Below the pieces are notes generated by a model that saw only the letters and a program-made list of their open reading frames with translations, was not told the origin of the DNA and ran no database searches. A stretch of DNA of 64,000 nucleotides from Phytobacter ursingii (GTDB lineage: Bacteria > Pseudomonadota > Gammaproteobacteria > Enterobacterales > Enterobacteriaceae): positions 124,001 to 188,000 of the forward strand of contig CABDWT010000018.1 of NCBI GenBank assembly GCA_901456055.1, written 5' to 3'. Position numbers and translations under genes: made by a program. This document shows positions 52,201 through 62,997 of the stretch, one piece after another (positions within the stretch are counted from its first letter, which is position 1; each line of letters starts with the position of its first letter).

Positions 52201-52716
52201 GTTGCTTACCCATACATGCAACTAAAAAAACAGCAGCGCATTCAGAAATCTGTCCAATCACAAAGGCTCATAGTATGTCACCAGAAAAGGCAAAAAAAAA
52301 CAGGAACCAGCATCTTAACAATATCAGGCGTTCTCTGTGAAACTGACATTTACTCATGCCATACTCTCAGAAAATCCTCGTAGTCATCGAATCTGTATGT
52401 TGCGCAACAATCTCTGCATATGCCGTAAATTTGTCTGTCGAGGATAATGTCACGGCGATAAGGGAACCAACACGGCTAAGTTAGCGTGCGAAAATCAAAT
52501 AGCCCGTCTGGTTTATATTTAAATTGATATAAGCACTATATTTAAAGACTGATAACGAATATACATAAAAGTCTCTCTCATTAAACAACTCCTGCATTTC
52601 ATAAAGGCGCCGAAAGATATTATTGAGATAGATACAGCGCCAAAAAACTTACATACACTATTCCCCGCTGGGGGAATTTAATGTAAAGATACTCGTTTAA
52701 TTCCTGGAGCACATGA
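52201..52716. other. AT-rich intergenic region, no gene seen
   Basis: The gap between the divergent cyclase and MFS genes has no coding frame I can support. The only structure is a small hairpin, ATTCCCC-GCTG-GGGGAAT (52660-52677), in the presumed 5' leader of the MFS gene. Confidence 0.6.
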
Positions 52717-53979
52717 ATGGGTCTGACGTCTGGTTCCCCCGATAGCACGCATCCGGCTACCGTCGAAAAGAGGCAAAGCCGTAAAGTCCTGGGCGCAACC
52801 AGTCTTGCTCACCTTTTCCATGATGGCGCCACCGACCTGCACTATGTCCTTTTTGCTCTCTGGCAGCAGCAGTTTGGGCTTTCCATGGCGCAGACAGGCC
52901 TGCTTAAGATGCTGTTTTCCGGCACGATGTCAGCCTTTCAGATCCCCGCAGGAGAATTAGGCCGAAAGTACGGCGAACGCAGAGTATTAATGGCTGGCAC
53001 CCTGCTGTTGACCGTCGCGCTGCTCCTCTACGGCACCTCATCAACGCTGATACAGCTCATGATACTGATTGTCGTCGGCGGTCTGGGTGCCAGCGTTCAG
53101 CATCCTCTGTCATCAAGTTTTATTACGCACTATTATTCCCCCAGGCACGCCCGTATTGCGCTGAGCACCTACAATTTCTTTGGCGATGTCGGCAAAGGGG
53201 TAATTCCCGGCACACTATCGGCCTGCCTGCTTATCATCGCCTGGGGCAGCGCCCTGCAATGGATTGCTCTCTTTGGCTTCCTCGTCACCCTTGGCCTGTA
53301 CCTGTTACTGCCTGGAGATAGCAAACCCGCGCAAGTGGAGCCTCTCGCCGCCAAAGAAACGCACCACGACAAGCCTCAGCAGCCGGCGATGAAACTCCCC
53401 GAACCGCTGCGCCGAAGGGCATTCACCGCGTTATGCGTGATCGGGAGTATTGATAATGCAACGCGCACGGGTACCCTGACATTCCTGCCTTTTTTGATGG
53501 CCTCGCGCGGCGCTTCGGCGACGCAAATAGGCCTTGCGCTGACATTAATCTTTATTGGCGGGGCATTCGGTAAACTGGTTTGCGGAATACTGTCAACCCG
53601 ACTCGGCGTGATCAAAAGCGTCGCGGCCAGCGAGATAATCACCTCCGCCATCGTGCTGGGAATGGCATTTGCCCCGCTGCAAGTCACCTGGTTACTGCTG
53701 ATTCCGTTAGGTGTGGCGCTGAACGGAACGTCCTCGATTCTGTATGGTAGCGTTGCCGAGTTATCCCGCCCGCAACAGCAAACCCGCGCGTTTGCGATTT
53801 TTTATACCGCCTCGCTCGGTTGCGGCGCCCTGATGCCCGTCATCTACGGTATGGCAGGCGATGTGATGGGCGTACAGCAGACCTTAATGCTTGTCGCCCT
53901 GCTGGTGCTTTGCATTCTGCCTTTGCTCATCCCCATCAGACGCGCAACGACCCTTGAAGAGCAGTCACACGCGCCCTGA
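52717..53979 (+). CDS. MFS transporter, fosmidomycin-resistance (Fsr)-like
   Basis: A 420-residue inner-membrane drug exporter-type protein with about twelve hydrophobic segments split by a hydrophilic loop (about 205-225). The N-terminal SLAHLFHDGATDLHYVLFALW and GRKYGERRVLMAG segments resemble the Fsr branch of the major facilitator superfamily. The ATG at 52717 is preceded by TGGAG at seven bases. Substrate unknown; it lies just upstream of the ridA cluster on the same strand and could belong to it, but a 120-bp gap separates them. Confidence 0.82.
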   Translation: MGLTSGSPDSTHPATVEKRQSRKVLGATSLAHLFHDGATDLHYVLFALWQQQFGLSMAQTGLLKMLFSGTMSAFQIPAGELGRKYGERRVLMAGTLLLTVALLLYGTSSTLIQLMILIVVGGLGASVQHPLSSSFITHYYSPRHARIALSTYNFFGDVGKGVIPGTLSACLLIIAWGSALQWIALFGFLVTLGLYLLLPGDSKPAQVEPLAAKETHHDKPQQPAMKLPEPLRRRAFTALCVIGSIDNATRTGTLTFLPFLMASRGASATQIGLALTLIFIGGAFGKLVCGILSTRLGVIKSVAASEIITSAIVLGMAFAPLQVTWLLLIPLGVALNGTSSILYGSVAELSRPQQQTRAFAIFYTASLGCGALMPVIYGMAGDVMGVQQTLMLVALLVLCILPLLIPIRRATTLEEQSHAP

Positions 53980-54099
53980 CGCCAGGCGGGCCTGGAGGCC
54001 TGTTCGCATTTTCTAAACTAAAGCCTCGGATTATGCTGTTTTGTTTGTTTTGCCTGAGAAGGTATACCTTGCGGGGAACCCCTTTACTGGCAGGCAACG

Positions 54100-54534
54100 A
54101 TGAGCACACATACCCGCATTCGCAAATTCAATACCAAAGACACCTACCCGAATCAGTCGCTGGATAACGATCTGTGTCAGGCAGTTCGTGCCGGTAATAC
54201 CGTGTACGTTCGGGGCCAGATTGGTACCGATTTTGATGGTAACCTGGTCGGGCTTGGCGACCCGGCCGCCCAGGCTGAGCAAGCGATGAAGAACGTAAAA
54301 CAGCTTCTGGAAGAGGCAGGCAGTGACCTTTCACACATCGTCAAAACGACCACCTATATCATCGATCCCCGTTATCGCGAGCCGGTTTATCAGGTTGTCG
54401 GCAAATGGCTCAAGGGGGTGTTTCCCATCTCAACCGGGCTGGTCATTTCCGCACTGGGTCAGCCACAGTGGCTGATGGAAATCGATGTTATCGCGGTGAT
54501 TCCCGATAACTGGCCATCACCAACGGGAGAGTAA
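54100..54534 (+). CDS. RidA-family (YjgF/YER057c) protein
   Basis: A 144-residue member of the RidA superfamily, trimeric enzymes that hydrolyse reactive enamines or imines. Conserved features include the GQIGTDFDGNLVG strand, EQAMKNVKQLLEEAGSDLSHIVKTT and a C-terminal WLMEIDVIAVIP. It lies in a catabolic cluster rather than with ilvA/tdcB, so it may act on an imine made in that pathway. It is four bases from the next gene. Confidence 0.9.
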   Translation: MSTHTRIRKFNTKDTYPNQSLDNDLCQAVRAGNTVYVRGQIGTDFDGNLVGLGDPAAQAEQAMKNVKQLLEEAGSDLSHIVKTTTYIIDPRYREPVYQVVGKWLKGVFPISTGLVISALGQPQWLMEIDVIAVIPDNWPSPTGE

Positions 54535-54538
54535 GACC

Positions 54539-55213
54539 ATGACATTATCGATTATTGGTCGCTGCGCGCAGACCGGTCAGATAGGCATTGCCATTAGTTC
54601 TTCCAGTATTGCGGTGGGGGCGCGCTGCCCGTGGCTACGTAGCAAGGTGGGCGCGGTATCAACCCAAAACATCACCTTACCGGCGCTGGGACCGCGTATT
54701 CTTGAAAGACTGCAACAGGGTGATAGTGCTGAAACGGCGCTACAGGCGGGGCTGAGCACGGATGATTATTTTACCTACCGACAGGTCACCGTGATGACGG
54801 CCGGAGGAGAAAGCGCTTTCTACAGCGGCGACAAAACGCTCGGCGTCAACAACGCCCTGAACGGTGATAACTGCGTGGCGGCGGGTAATCTGCTCGCGGA
54901 TCCGAACGTCATTGTCGCGATGATAAACGCGTTCGAACAGCAAACCGGGCATCTGGCTGACAGGCTCATTGCTGCAATGCAGGCGGGTCTTGCCGCAGGC
55001 GGAGAAGCAGGCCCGGTACATTCATCAGCGCTGTCGATTGTCGATTCTCACGTCTGGCCGATAGTTGATTTGCGCGTCGACTGGACAGACGCCGATCCCA
55101 TTGATGAACTCGGCAAACTCTGGCGCGCTTATCAACCCCAGATGCAGGACTATTTAACGCGAGCGCTTGATCCGCGTAGCGCGCCAGGTTACGGCGTGCC
55201 CGGTGACGAGTAA
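54539..55213 (+). CDS. DUF1028 protein (Ntn-hydrolase-like)
   Basis: A 224-residue DUF1028 family member (MTLSIIGRCAQTGQIGIAIS ... GDNCVAAGNLL). The fold is thought to be related to N-terminal-nucleophile hydrolases; biochemical activity is not established. Neighbouring RidA and M20 deacylase genes, each within 16 bp, suggest a shared amide or imine substrate. Confidence 0.88.
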   Translation: MTLSIIGRCAQTGQIGIAISSSSIAVGARCPWLRSKVGAVSTQNITLPALGPRILERLQQGDSAETALQAGLSTDDYFTYRQVTVMTAGGESAFYSGDKTLGVNNALNGDNCVAAGNLLADPNVIVAMINAFEQQTGHLADRLIAAMQAGLAAGGEAGPVHSSALSIVDSHVWPIVDLRVDWTDADPIDELGKLWRAYQPQMQDYLTRALDPRSAPGYGVPGDE

Positions 55214-55228
55214 GCGCAAGGAGGTCTG

Positions 55229-56386
55229 ATGATGACCAGCCGTGAAATGTTGGAACAGCTGGTGGCGTTTGATACCACCAGCCGCGAATCTAATCTGGCG
55301 CTGATCGACTTTATCGGCGGCTACTTAAACGGGCTCGGCGTTAACTATGAACGCATTCATAACGCTGAGCGCAGCAAAGCCAATCTCTATGCGCGACTTG
55401 GCCCGCCGGGACCGGGCGGCGTTATGCTCTCAGGTCACAGCGATGTGGTCCCCGTTGACGGGCAGAACTGGAGCGTTCCCCCTTTCACCCTGACTGAGCG
55501 CGACGGCAAACTGTATGGTCGCGGCACGGCGGACATGAAAGGTTTTATTGCCTGCATCCTCGCAGCCGTCCCCTGCTTTCTTGCGCAGCCACTGGCGCAA
55601 CCGCTGCATCTGGCAATTTCTTATGATGAAGAAGTCGGCTGCCTCGGCGTGCGTACGTTGCTGGATGCGCTCTCCCGCCGCGCGGAAAAGCCCGATATCT
55701 GCCTTATCGGCGAACCCACACAATTGGAGCCTGTTCTCGGTCACAAAGGCAAACTCGGCGTGCGCTGTGAAGTCCAGGGCGCCGCCTGCCATTCAGCTTA
55801 TGCACCACAGGGCGTCAATGCCATTGAGTATGCGGCAAAGCTCATCCACCGCCTTACGCATATAGGTCAGCGGCTGGCTGCGCCGGAACATCATGATGCG
55901 CGTTTTGATCCGCCGTTTACCACGGTACAAACGGGTCTGATTCAGGGCGGCCGGGCGCTGAATATCGTGCCCGCCGAGTGTACGTTTGACTTTGAAGTGC
56001 GCACATTGCCGCAGGACGATGCGCAGGAGGTGGCCCGGGAACTGGAACATTACGCACAGCGCGAGCTTCTGCCCGACATGCAGGCCGTCAGTCGCGACGC
56101 GACGATCCGTTTTTATCCCATCAGCGGTTATCCTGGTTTGTACACCCCCGCGCAAAGCGCCGCCGCACGGCTGATTGCCCATCTCACCGGCTCCGAAAGG
56201 TTCAGTACTGTCGCGTTCGGTACGGAAGGCGGATTATTCCATCAGGTCGGCATCCCCAGCGTGATATGTGGGCCTGGCAGCATGGCGCAGGGCCATAAAC
56301 CGGATGAGTTCATTACGGTCGAACAGTTAAACGCCTGCGATGCCCTGCTGCGTCGTCTTGCCGCGTGGATGTGTCAAAAAACGTAA
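55229..56386 (+). CDS. ArgE-like M20 deacylase (acetylornithine deacetylase family)
   Basis: A 385-residue M20 metallo-deacylase. Metal and catalytic residues are visible: His in SGHSDVVPVD (about 72), bridging Asp in GTADMKG (about 104), catalytic Glu in YDEEVGCLG (about 137) and Glu in IGEPTQL (about 163), plus a dimerisation lid. It resembles ArgE, but the arginine gene normally sits with argCBH, so this copy likely removes an acyl group from a nutrient in the catabolic cluster. It has AAGGAGG upstream. Confidence 0.88.
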   Translation: MMTSREMLEQLVAFDTTSRESNLALIDFIGGYLNGLGVNYERIHNAERSKANLYARLGPPGPGGVMLSGHSDVVPVDGQNWSVPPFTLTERDGKLYGRGTADMKGFIACILAAVPCFLAQPLAQPLHLAISYDEEVGCLGVRTLLDALSRRAEKPDICLIGEPTQLEPVLGHKGKLGVRCEVQGAACHSAYAPQGVNAIEYAAKLIHRLTHIGQRLAAPEHHDARFDPPFTTVQTGLIQGGRALNIVPAECTFDFEVRTLPQDDAQEVARELEHYAQRELLPDMQAVSRDATIRFYPISGYPGLYTPAQSAAARLIAHLTGSERFSTVAFGTEGGLFHQVGIPSVICGPGSMAQGHKPDEFITVEQLNACDALLRRLAAWMCQKT

Positions 56387-56576
56387 CCTCACCGAACGCT
56401 ATTCAGCGCTATTCCCTTCTGTTCAGGGCGGACAGCGGCCGCCCTTCTTCCGCTCGCTTCGCTCTCTTTCTGCTTTAACTTTTCCAAACGCCAGCTTCGG
56501 GAAGCACTAACCGCGCGACAGACGTTTAACCCGTATGCTGGCTTCAGGCATTCGATAGCCCATTTCTGGAGATTAC

Positions 56577-56934
56577 ATGGTTAGTGCAGAAGTCACCCTG
56601 TTCCCGCAGCCCCCAACGCTGCAACCCGACGTGAACAACACGCATGTTGCCGTACGGCTCGATGGCGTGCTCAAACGCTTTGGCGACGCCATTGCCCTAC
56701 ACAAGATTTCCCTGATGATTAAAGAAGGCGAATTTATTACCCTGCTCGGCCCGTCAGGCTGCGGCAAAACCACGTTGTTGAACCTGATGGCGGGTTTCGC
56801 CGAAGCGGATGGCGGCGAAATCTTTATTGATGGCGATCTGGTGACCGATACCCCACCCTGGCAGCGTGAAATCGGCATTGTGTTTCAGAACTACGCGCTG
56901 TTCCCGCATATGACGGTCGAGAAGAACGTGGGCT
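56577..56934 (+). pseudogene. PotA-type ABC transporter ATPase, 5' part (split by IS)
   Basis: N-terminal 119 codons of an ATP-binding subunit of the polyamine/iron/sulfate importer class: Walker A GPSGCGKTT (about 58-66) and Q-loop VFQNYALFPHMTVEKNV. The frame is broken after GTGGGCT at 56934 by an IS110-family element and would continue into IS sequence to a stop at 57014. Joined to 58225-59024, it gives an uninterrupted 385-residue ATPase. In this strain the transporter is presumably inactive unless the element leaves. Confidence 0.93.
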
Positions 56935-56947
56935 TGTATGATTACCT

Positions 56948-58108
<1,161 letters not shown>

Positions 58109-58224
58109 GAGCAGAGCAGGTGGGAAAGCGACAGCGCCATGTGGCGCTGTGGTTGTCATGGCTGAAATCCGGGTGCCGGAAGCGACTGCAGCAGATAAAA
58201 AAGTTGCAGGCGTTAACAGTATCT

Positions 58225-59024
58225 ACGGTCTGCGCATGCGTGGTGTGCCCAAAGCCGAGATCGCTGAGCGCGTTGAGCAGGCCCTGGCGCTGGTGAAGCT
58301 TGCCGGTTACGGCCATCGCAAACCGCGTGAACTGTCTGGCGGTCAGCAGCAGCGTGTCGCGCTGGCGCGCGCGCTGGTGATCCGTCCCAAAGTCCTGCTG
58401 CTTGATGAGCCGTTCTCTGCGCTGGATAAAAATCTGCGTCTGTCGATGCAGGTTGAGTTGAAAGCGATTCAACGCAAGCTTGGCGTCACCACCGTCTTCG
58501 TGACACACGATCAGGGCGAAGCGCTGAGCATGAGCGATCGCGTGGTGGTGATGTCGGCAGGACATGTACGCCAGATCGGTACGCCGGATGAGATTTATCG
58601 TCGTCCGCAGGATCCCTTTGTCGCCGGGTTTGTAGGCGATGTGAATATTTTGCCGGGTCGTTACGCCGGTCGCGATAGCGCGGCGATGCTGGATCTGGGC
58701 GGTAACGTGCTACGCCTGCCAGCGGAACGTGTCCATGCCTCGATTGGCGAACGCCTTGATGTGTTTGTGCGCCCGGAAAATATTCAACTGGCAGCGCTGG
58801 GCCCGCATTCACTGCTCAGCGCCACGGTGATTGCGCATGTTTTTCAGGGCGATCATGTCGATGTGCATCTCGATGTGCCCGCGCTGGGCAGCGCCACGCT
58901 GTTTGCGCGCCAGTCCGGTCTTCACTCGCTGACACGCTGGCCTGTCGGGTCTCTGGTGGGGGTGAATGTTGATGACGAAGGCGTATGCGCGTTTAGCGCG
59001 ACAGAGCAGGATAAACGCGGATGA
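58225..59024 (+). pseudogene. PotA-type ABC transporter ATPase, 3' part (split by IS)
   Basis: C-terminal part of the interrupted ATPase: signature LSGGQQQRVALARAL, Walker B VLLLDEPFSALD, switch His in VFVTHDQGEALSMSDR and a TOBE domain (about 300-380). Alone it lacks Walker A and cannot hydrolyse ATP, though an ATG at 58159 in the IS end is in frame. Its TGA overlaps the ATG of the oxidoreductase gene (ATGA), showing tight operon structure. Confidence 0.93.
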
Positions 59025-60016
59025 TCCCTGAAATGATGAATGCGATTATTGCGGGCCGACCGGGGGGACCAGAGGTCCTGGAACAGGTGCAGCGCCCGCT
59101 ACCGATGCCAGGAGCCGGTGAAGTGCTGATTCGCGTGACCTCTGCGGGCGTCAATCGTCCCGATATCCTGCAACGCAACGGCATGCCCTTACCGCCAGGT
59201 GTCACCGATGTGCTGGGGCTGGAGGTCTCGGGTACCGTTATCGCGCTGGGTGCGGGCGTTGAATTCCCCGCGCCAGGTTCGTCGGTCATGGCATTGCTCA
59301 ATGGCGGGGGGTATGCAGATTACTGCGTGGCGCGCGCCGAACTCTGTCTTTCCGTTCCGGAAAATCTGCCTCTTACGCAGGCGGCAGGCGTGCCGGAAGC
59401 GGCCTTTACCGTGTGGCATAACCTGTTTGAACTGGGGCGTTTGCAGCCCGGCGAAACCGTACTGATTCATGGGGCAGCCAGCGGCGTAGGAACATTTGCC
59501 ATTCAATGCGCGCAGGCGTGCGGAGCGCGCGTTATGGCCACCGCGGGCGGCGCGGAAAAAATTGCCGCACTGCAACAACTGGGGGTCTGGCGCGCCATCA
59601 ACCGCCACGACGAAGATTTCGTCGACGTCGTTCTGACGGCAACCGGGGGTCGTGGCGTGGATGTGGTACTGGATAACGTGGGGGGCGATTATGTGGCACG
59701 CAATCTGAGCGTGTTAGCGCCGGGCGGGCGCCACGTCAGTCTCTCATTTATGCAGGGCGCAACGATTGAACTGGACCTGCAACAGGTGATGCGCAAAGGC
59801 CTGAGTCTGACCTCTTCCACCCTGCGCCCCAAAAGCCTGGCCGAGAAAATGCGCCTGGCGCAGTGCATCAGTAAACATCTGCTGCCCCTGATCGCCGCAG
59901 GCAAAATCGCGCCACGCATTTATCAAACCCTGCCCTTAGCACAGGCCGCCGAGGCCCATCGCATTCTGGAAGCCAACGCCAATATCGGTAAAGTGCTGCT
60001 GGAGGTGGCGCCATGA
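59021..60016 (+). CDS. NAD(P)H quinone oxidoreductase, PIG3-like MDR family
   Basis: A 331-residue zinc-independent medium-chain reductase. It has the GroES-like fold (GVNRPDILQRNGMPLPPG) and the NADPH-binding segment VLIHGAASGVGTFAIQCAQ (about 145-163), with no zinc-ligand cysteines. PIG3-type enzymes reduce quinones or conjugated enones. It overlaps both the ATPase fragment upstream and the GST gene downstream by 4 bp, so it is part of the cluster. Confidence 0.88.
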   Translation: MIPEMMNAIIAGRPGGPEVLEQVQRPLPMPGAGEVLIRVTSAGVNRPDILQRNGMPLPPGVTDVLGLEVSGTVIALGAGVEFPAPGSSVMALLNGGGYADYCVARAELCLSVPENLPLTQAAGVPEAAFTVWHNLFELGRLQPGETVLIHGAASGVGTFAIQCAQACGARVMATAGGAEKIAALQQLGVWRAINRHDEDFVDVVLTATGGRGVDVVLDNVGGDYVARNLSVLAPGGRHVSLSFMQGATIELDLQQVMRKGLSLTSSTLRPKSLAEKMRLAQCISKHLLPLIAAGKIAPRIYQTLPLAQAAEAHRILEANANIGKVLLEVAP

Positions 60017-60627
60017 TGCAACTCTTTTTTGCCAGCACGTCCGCCTATGTTCGCAAAGTGATGGTGTGCGCAAACGTACTGGGTCTTAGCGGGGAAATAG
60101 AACGGCTCGATTCTGCCGCGCATCCTGTCGTGCGCGATGAACGTATCGCTCTGTTTAATCCCCTGGCAAAAGTCCCGGCACTGCGTACCGAAGAGGGGCT
60201 CTGTCTCTATGACAGCCGGGTCATTTGTGAATACCTCAACGCGCGTGCGCAGGGCCGTTTATACCCGAAAAACGCAGATGCACGCTGGAGAAGTCTGGCA
60301 TGGCAGTCGCTGGGCGACGGCATTATCGATGCCGCATTACTGGCGCGCTACGAGTTCACAGCACGCCCGCCCGAGAAGCAGTGGCAGGGCTGGGCCGACG
60401 CGCAACTGAAAAAAGTCGCCGCGGCACTGTCGCAGATTGAAAGCGAGATCAGCACGTTTAGCGAACAACCCGACGATATCGGGCTCATTGCCATCGGCTG
60501 CGCGCTCGGTTATCTCGACTTTCGCTTTGCCGAACTCAACTGGCGTGCCGGCCACCCGCTGACCGCCGCATGGTTCGCCCTCTTCGATGCGCATCCGGCG
60601 ATGACCGTCACGCATCCGCACGTTTAA
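60013..60627 (+). CDS. Glutathione S-transferase, YibF-like
   Basis: A 204-residue GST with an N-terminal thioredoxin fold (FFASTSAYVRKVMVCANVLG, catalytic Ser/Thr region near 8-12; NPLAKVPALRTEEG cis-Pro loop; DSRVICEYL) and an all-helical C-terminal domain (SLGDGIIDAALLARYE) resembling E. coli YibF. Cytoplasmic; glutathione conjugation or isomerisation of a pathway intermediate is possible. A second ATG at 60016 is also in frame. Confidence 0.88.
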   Translation: MMQLFFASTSAYVRKVMVCANVLGLSGEIERLDSAAHPVVRDERIALFNPLAKVPALRTEEGLCLYDSRVICEYLNARAQGRLYPKNADARWRSLAWQSLGDGIIDAALLARYEFTARPPEKQWQGWADAQLKKVAAALSQIESEISTFSEQPDDIGLIAIGCALGYLDFRFAELNWRAGHPLTAAWFALFDAHPAMTVTHPHV

Positions 60628-60639
60628 TCAGGAGTGAAC

Positions 60640-61089
60640 ATGTCACCGCAGATCTATTTTCTTAATGGGCCGAACGCCAATTTATATGGGCTGGATAAAA
60701 GCGGCACGTACGGCAGCGAAAGTTTTGTCAGTCTCGGGGAGCGCTGCCAGCGCCGCGCCGGGACACACGGCGTGGTGTTGCATTTTCGCCAGAGCAATCA
60801 CGAGGGCGTACTGGTTGACTGGATTCAGGAGGCGCATCAGCACGCGTCAGGGTTAATCATCAACGCCGCAGGTTTGACCTACCGTTCCGTGCCCATTCTT
60901 GATGCTTTGCTGATGTTTGACGGCCCGATCATTGAAACGCATATGAGCAACATCTGGAGGCGCGAGCCGTTCCGCCACCACTCTCTGATATCGAAAGCAG
61001 CAACCGGGGTGATTGCCGGACTGGGCGCGGTGGGTTACGAGCTGGCAATTGATGCAGTGGTCACGCTGATGGAGGCGCACAGCGCATGA
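60640..61089 (+). CDS. AroQ-fold protein (type II dehydroquinase family) with altered active site
   Basis: A 149-residue flavodoxin-like-fold protein of the type II 3-dehydroquinate dehydratase family (NGPNANLYGL, FRQSNHEGVLVDWIQEAHQH, IINAAGLTYRS, IETHMSNIWRREPFRHHS). The lid Tyr, Asn, the His of IETHMSN and the last Arg are kept. The essential lid Arg (five before the Tyr) is Asp, and the His of the usual GLTHTS motif is Tyr. This argues against ordinary dehydroquinase activity. The ATG at 60640 follows AGGAG; a GTG at 60634 is in frame. It overlaps the next gene by 4 bp. Confidence 0.85.
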   Translation: MSPQIYFLNGPNANLYGLDKSGTYGSESFVSLGERCQRRAGTHGVVLHFRQSNHEGVLVDWIQEAHQHASGLIINAAGLTYRSVPILDALLMFDGPIIETHMSNIWRREPFRHHSLISKAATGVIAGLGAVGYELAIDAVVTLMEAHSA

Positions 61090-62015
61090 GTACCTTAGTG
61101 TTTTACAGCGAATTCGATAGTTTCGACGCGTGGTCGGCCTTACTTGCGCCACATTTGCCCGGCGTGAGAATTTGCCGCGCCGAAACAGTGCAACATCCTG
61201 ATGAAGTGCACTATGCGCTGGCATGGAAACCACCATACGGATTCTTTGCGCCGTACCGCAATCTCAAGCTGCTGGTTAATCTCGGCGCGGGGGTCGATTC
61301 ACTGGTGGGGCGCGACGATCTGCCGGCCATTCCGATTGTCCGTCTGTCCGACCCGGATATGTCACGTATGATGGCCGGTTACGTGCTTTTTGCCGTTCTG
61401 CGCTACGCGCGCGATATCCCGGCATTCGAGCGCGCGCAGCGTGAGCAGCGCTGGCATTACCTGCATCCGCGTAGTCCTTCCGGCATCCGCGTCGGGGTGT
61501 TGGGATTGGGGGAACTGGGTGCGTATACGGCCCAGGAACTGGCACGACAGGGGTTCGACGTGCGCGGCTGGTCGCGTACGCCAAAAGCGATCGCGGGTAT
61601 TCAGTGTTGCAGCGGACTGACGTCGCTGAATGATTTTCTCAGCCAGAGCGACATTCTGGTGGTCATGCTGCCCCTCACGCCGCAGACGGCGGGCCTGCTG
61701 AGCGCTGAACGGCTGTCCCGCCTCCCCGCAGGCGCGGCGTTTATCAATGTGTCGCGCGGTGCGATTGTCGATCAGGCGGCACTGACTGAGGCCTTGCGCG
61801 CGGGGCAGATTGCCCAGGCCACGCTGGATGTGTTTGATCGCGAGCCGCTGCCGCCAGACGATCCGTTATGGCGCATGGACAACGTCCTTATCACGCCACA
61901 TCTGGCATCGGTCGCCATTCCAGCCAGCGCCGCACAACAGGTTGCAGACAACATCCAGCGCGCCGCACGCGGCGAACCGGTCAACGGGCAGGTATTTCCG
62001 GAGCGTGGCTACTAA
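61086..62015 (+). CDS. D-2-hydroxyacid dehydrogenase, GhrA-like
   Basis: A 309-residue NAD(P)-dependent oxidoreductase of the glyoxylate/hydroxypyruvate reductase branch. It has the cofactor motif GVLGLGELGAYTA (about 139-151) and the catalytic Arg (VSRGAIVD), Glu (DREPLP) and His (TPHLASV). It is the last gene of the run, ending 20 bp before the convergent LysR gene. The substrate is unknown; a 2-keto/2-hydroxy acid product of the cluster is inferred. Confidence 0.9.
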   Translation: MSTLVFYSEFDSFDAWSALLAPHLPGVRICRAETVQHPDEVHYALAWKPPYGFFAPYRNLKLLVNLGAGVDSLVGRDDLPAIPIVRLSDPDMSRMMAGYVLFAVLRYARDIPAFERAQREQRWHYLHPRSPSGIRVGVLGLGELGAYTAQELARQGFDVRGWSRTPKAIAGIQCCSGLTSLNDFLSQSDILVVMLPLTPQTAGLLSAERLSRLPAGAAFINVSRGAIVDQAALTEALRAGQIAQATLDVFDREPLPPDDPLWRMDNVLITPHLASVAIPASAAQQVADNIQRAARGEPVNGQVFPERGY

Positions 62016-62034
62016 GTTGTCGCCACGCCCGGCG

Positions 62035-62997
62035 TCACGCCACCCGCACCACCTGGGGATCGAAATAACTTGGCGCCGCCATGCCGGGAATATACTGATC
62101 GGAGATAAAAACACGGCAGCGCTCAGCAAAGGCGTTAACCACCATTGAGTGCTGAGTATGGGCTGCGGTAGCGTAACCCAGTTGCATGGCTCTGTTCGAC
62201 CCTGCCAGGCGTACGCGAATCAGGCGCTTGCCATCCTGGGACAGATGCGCTTTTGGTCGCACGTTGGCGATGCCAAATCCCACGCCATTTGCCACCATCG
62301 AGCGCACCACTTCCATATTACTGGAGCGCATCACCACATTAGGCGTAACACCCGCTTCGCTAAACAGCCCGAGGAAATATTCACGGCTCCACGGCATATC
62401 CAGCAAGACCATCGGCATGGTCGCCAGATCCTCAATGGTCACCGCCGACTGCGTCGCAAATGGATGATGTTCCCCCACCATCACATACGGCGGCAATTGC
62501 GCCAGCGATGTGAAGGCGATATCGCTGGCGGGGACTAAATCATAAGTCAGTGCGATGTCGATATCGGCGGTACGTAACTGTTTGAGCAACTGTTCGTGGT
62601 TGCCTTCGACAAGCGTAATGCGCACGCCAGGAAAGGCGCGTCCAAAGCCGAAGACCAGTTCGGGCGTCAACATCGGGGCCAGCGTGTCCAGACAGCCTAC
62701 ACGTAGCGGGCCACGCACATTGTTCATGGATTCCGAGGCGATAGTATAAAGATTCAACATCTGCTCCAGAATGAGCTTCGCCTCTTTCAGAACCTGATGG
62801 CCGATGGCGGTAAGCGAAACGCCCTGCGCGTGATGGCGCACAAAGAGCTGTACGCCAAGTTCAGATTCGATATGCGTGATGGCGGCCGAGATCGAGGGCG
62901 ATGAGACATGGATCCTTTCTGAGGCGCCAATGATGCTGCCAGCCTCCCCGGAGGCGACAAAGTATTCCAGCTGACGCTGGGTAATGCGACTGAGCAT
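62035..62997 (-). CDS. LysR-family regulator of the catabolic/transport cluster
   Basis: A 320-residue LysR regulator with N-terminal winged HTH (MLSRITQRQLEYFVASGEAG ... SSPSISAAITHIESELG) and a periplasmic-binding-like effector domain (about 90-300). It is divergent from the binding-protein gene and convergent with the 2-hydroxyacid dehydrogenase, so it likely controls one or both units. The effector is not recognisable from sequence. Confidence 0.88.
   Translation of the reverse strand: MLSRITQRQLEYFVASGEAGSIIGASERIHVSSPSISAAITHIESELGVQLFVRHHAQGVSLTAIGHQVLKEAKLILEQMLNLYTIASESMNNVRGPLRVGCLDTLAPMLTPELVFGFGRAFPGVRITLVEGNHEQLLKQLRTADIDIALTYDLVPASDIAFTSLAQLPPYVMVGEHHPFATQSAVTIEDLATMPMVLLDMPWSREYFLGLFSEAGVTPNVVMRSSNMEVVRSMVANGVGFGIANVRPKAHLSQDGKRLIRVRLAGSNRAMQLGYATAAHTQHSMVVNAFAERCRVFISDQYIPGMAAPSYFDPQVVRVA

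Noticed and set aside
54031-54282. Minus-strand open frame opposite ridA
   Set aside because: Antisense to a conserved RidA gene with no independent evidence.
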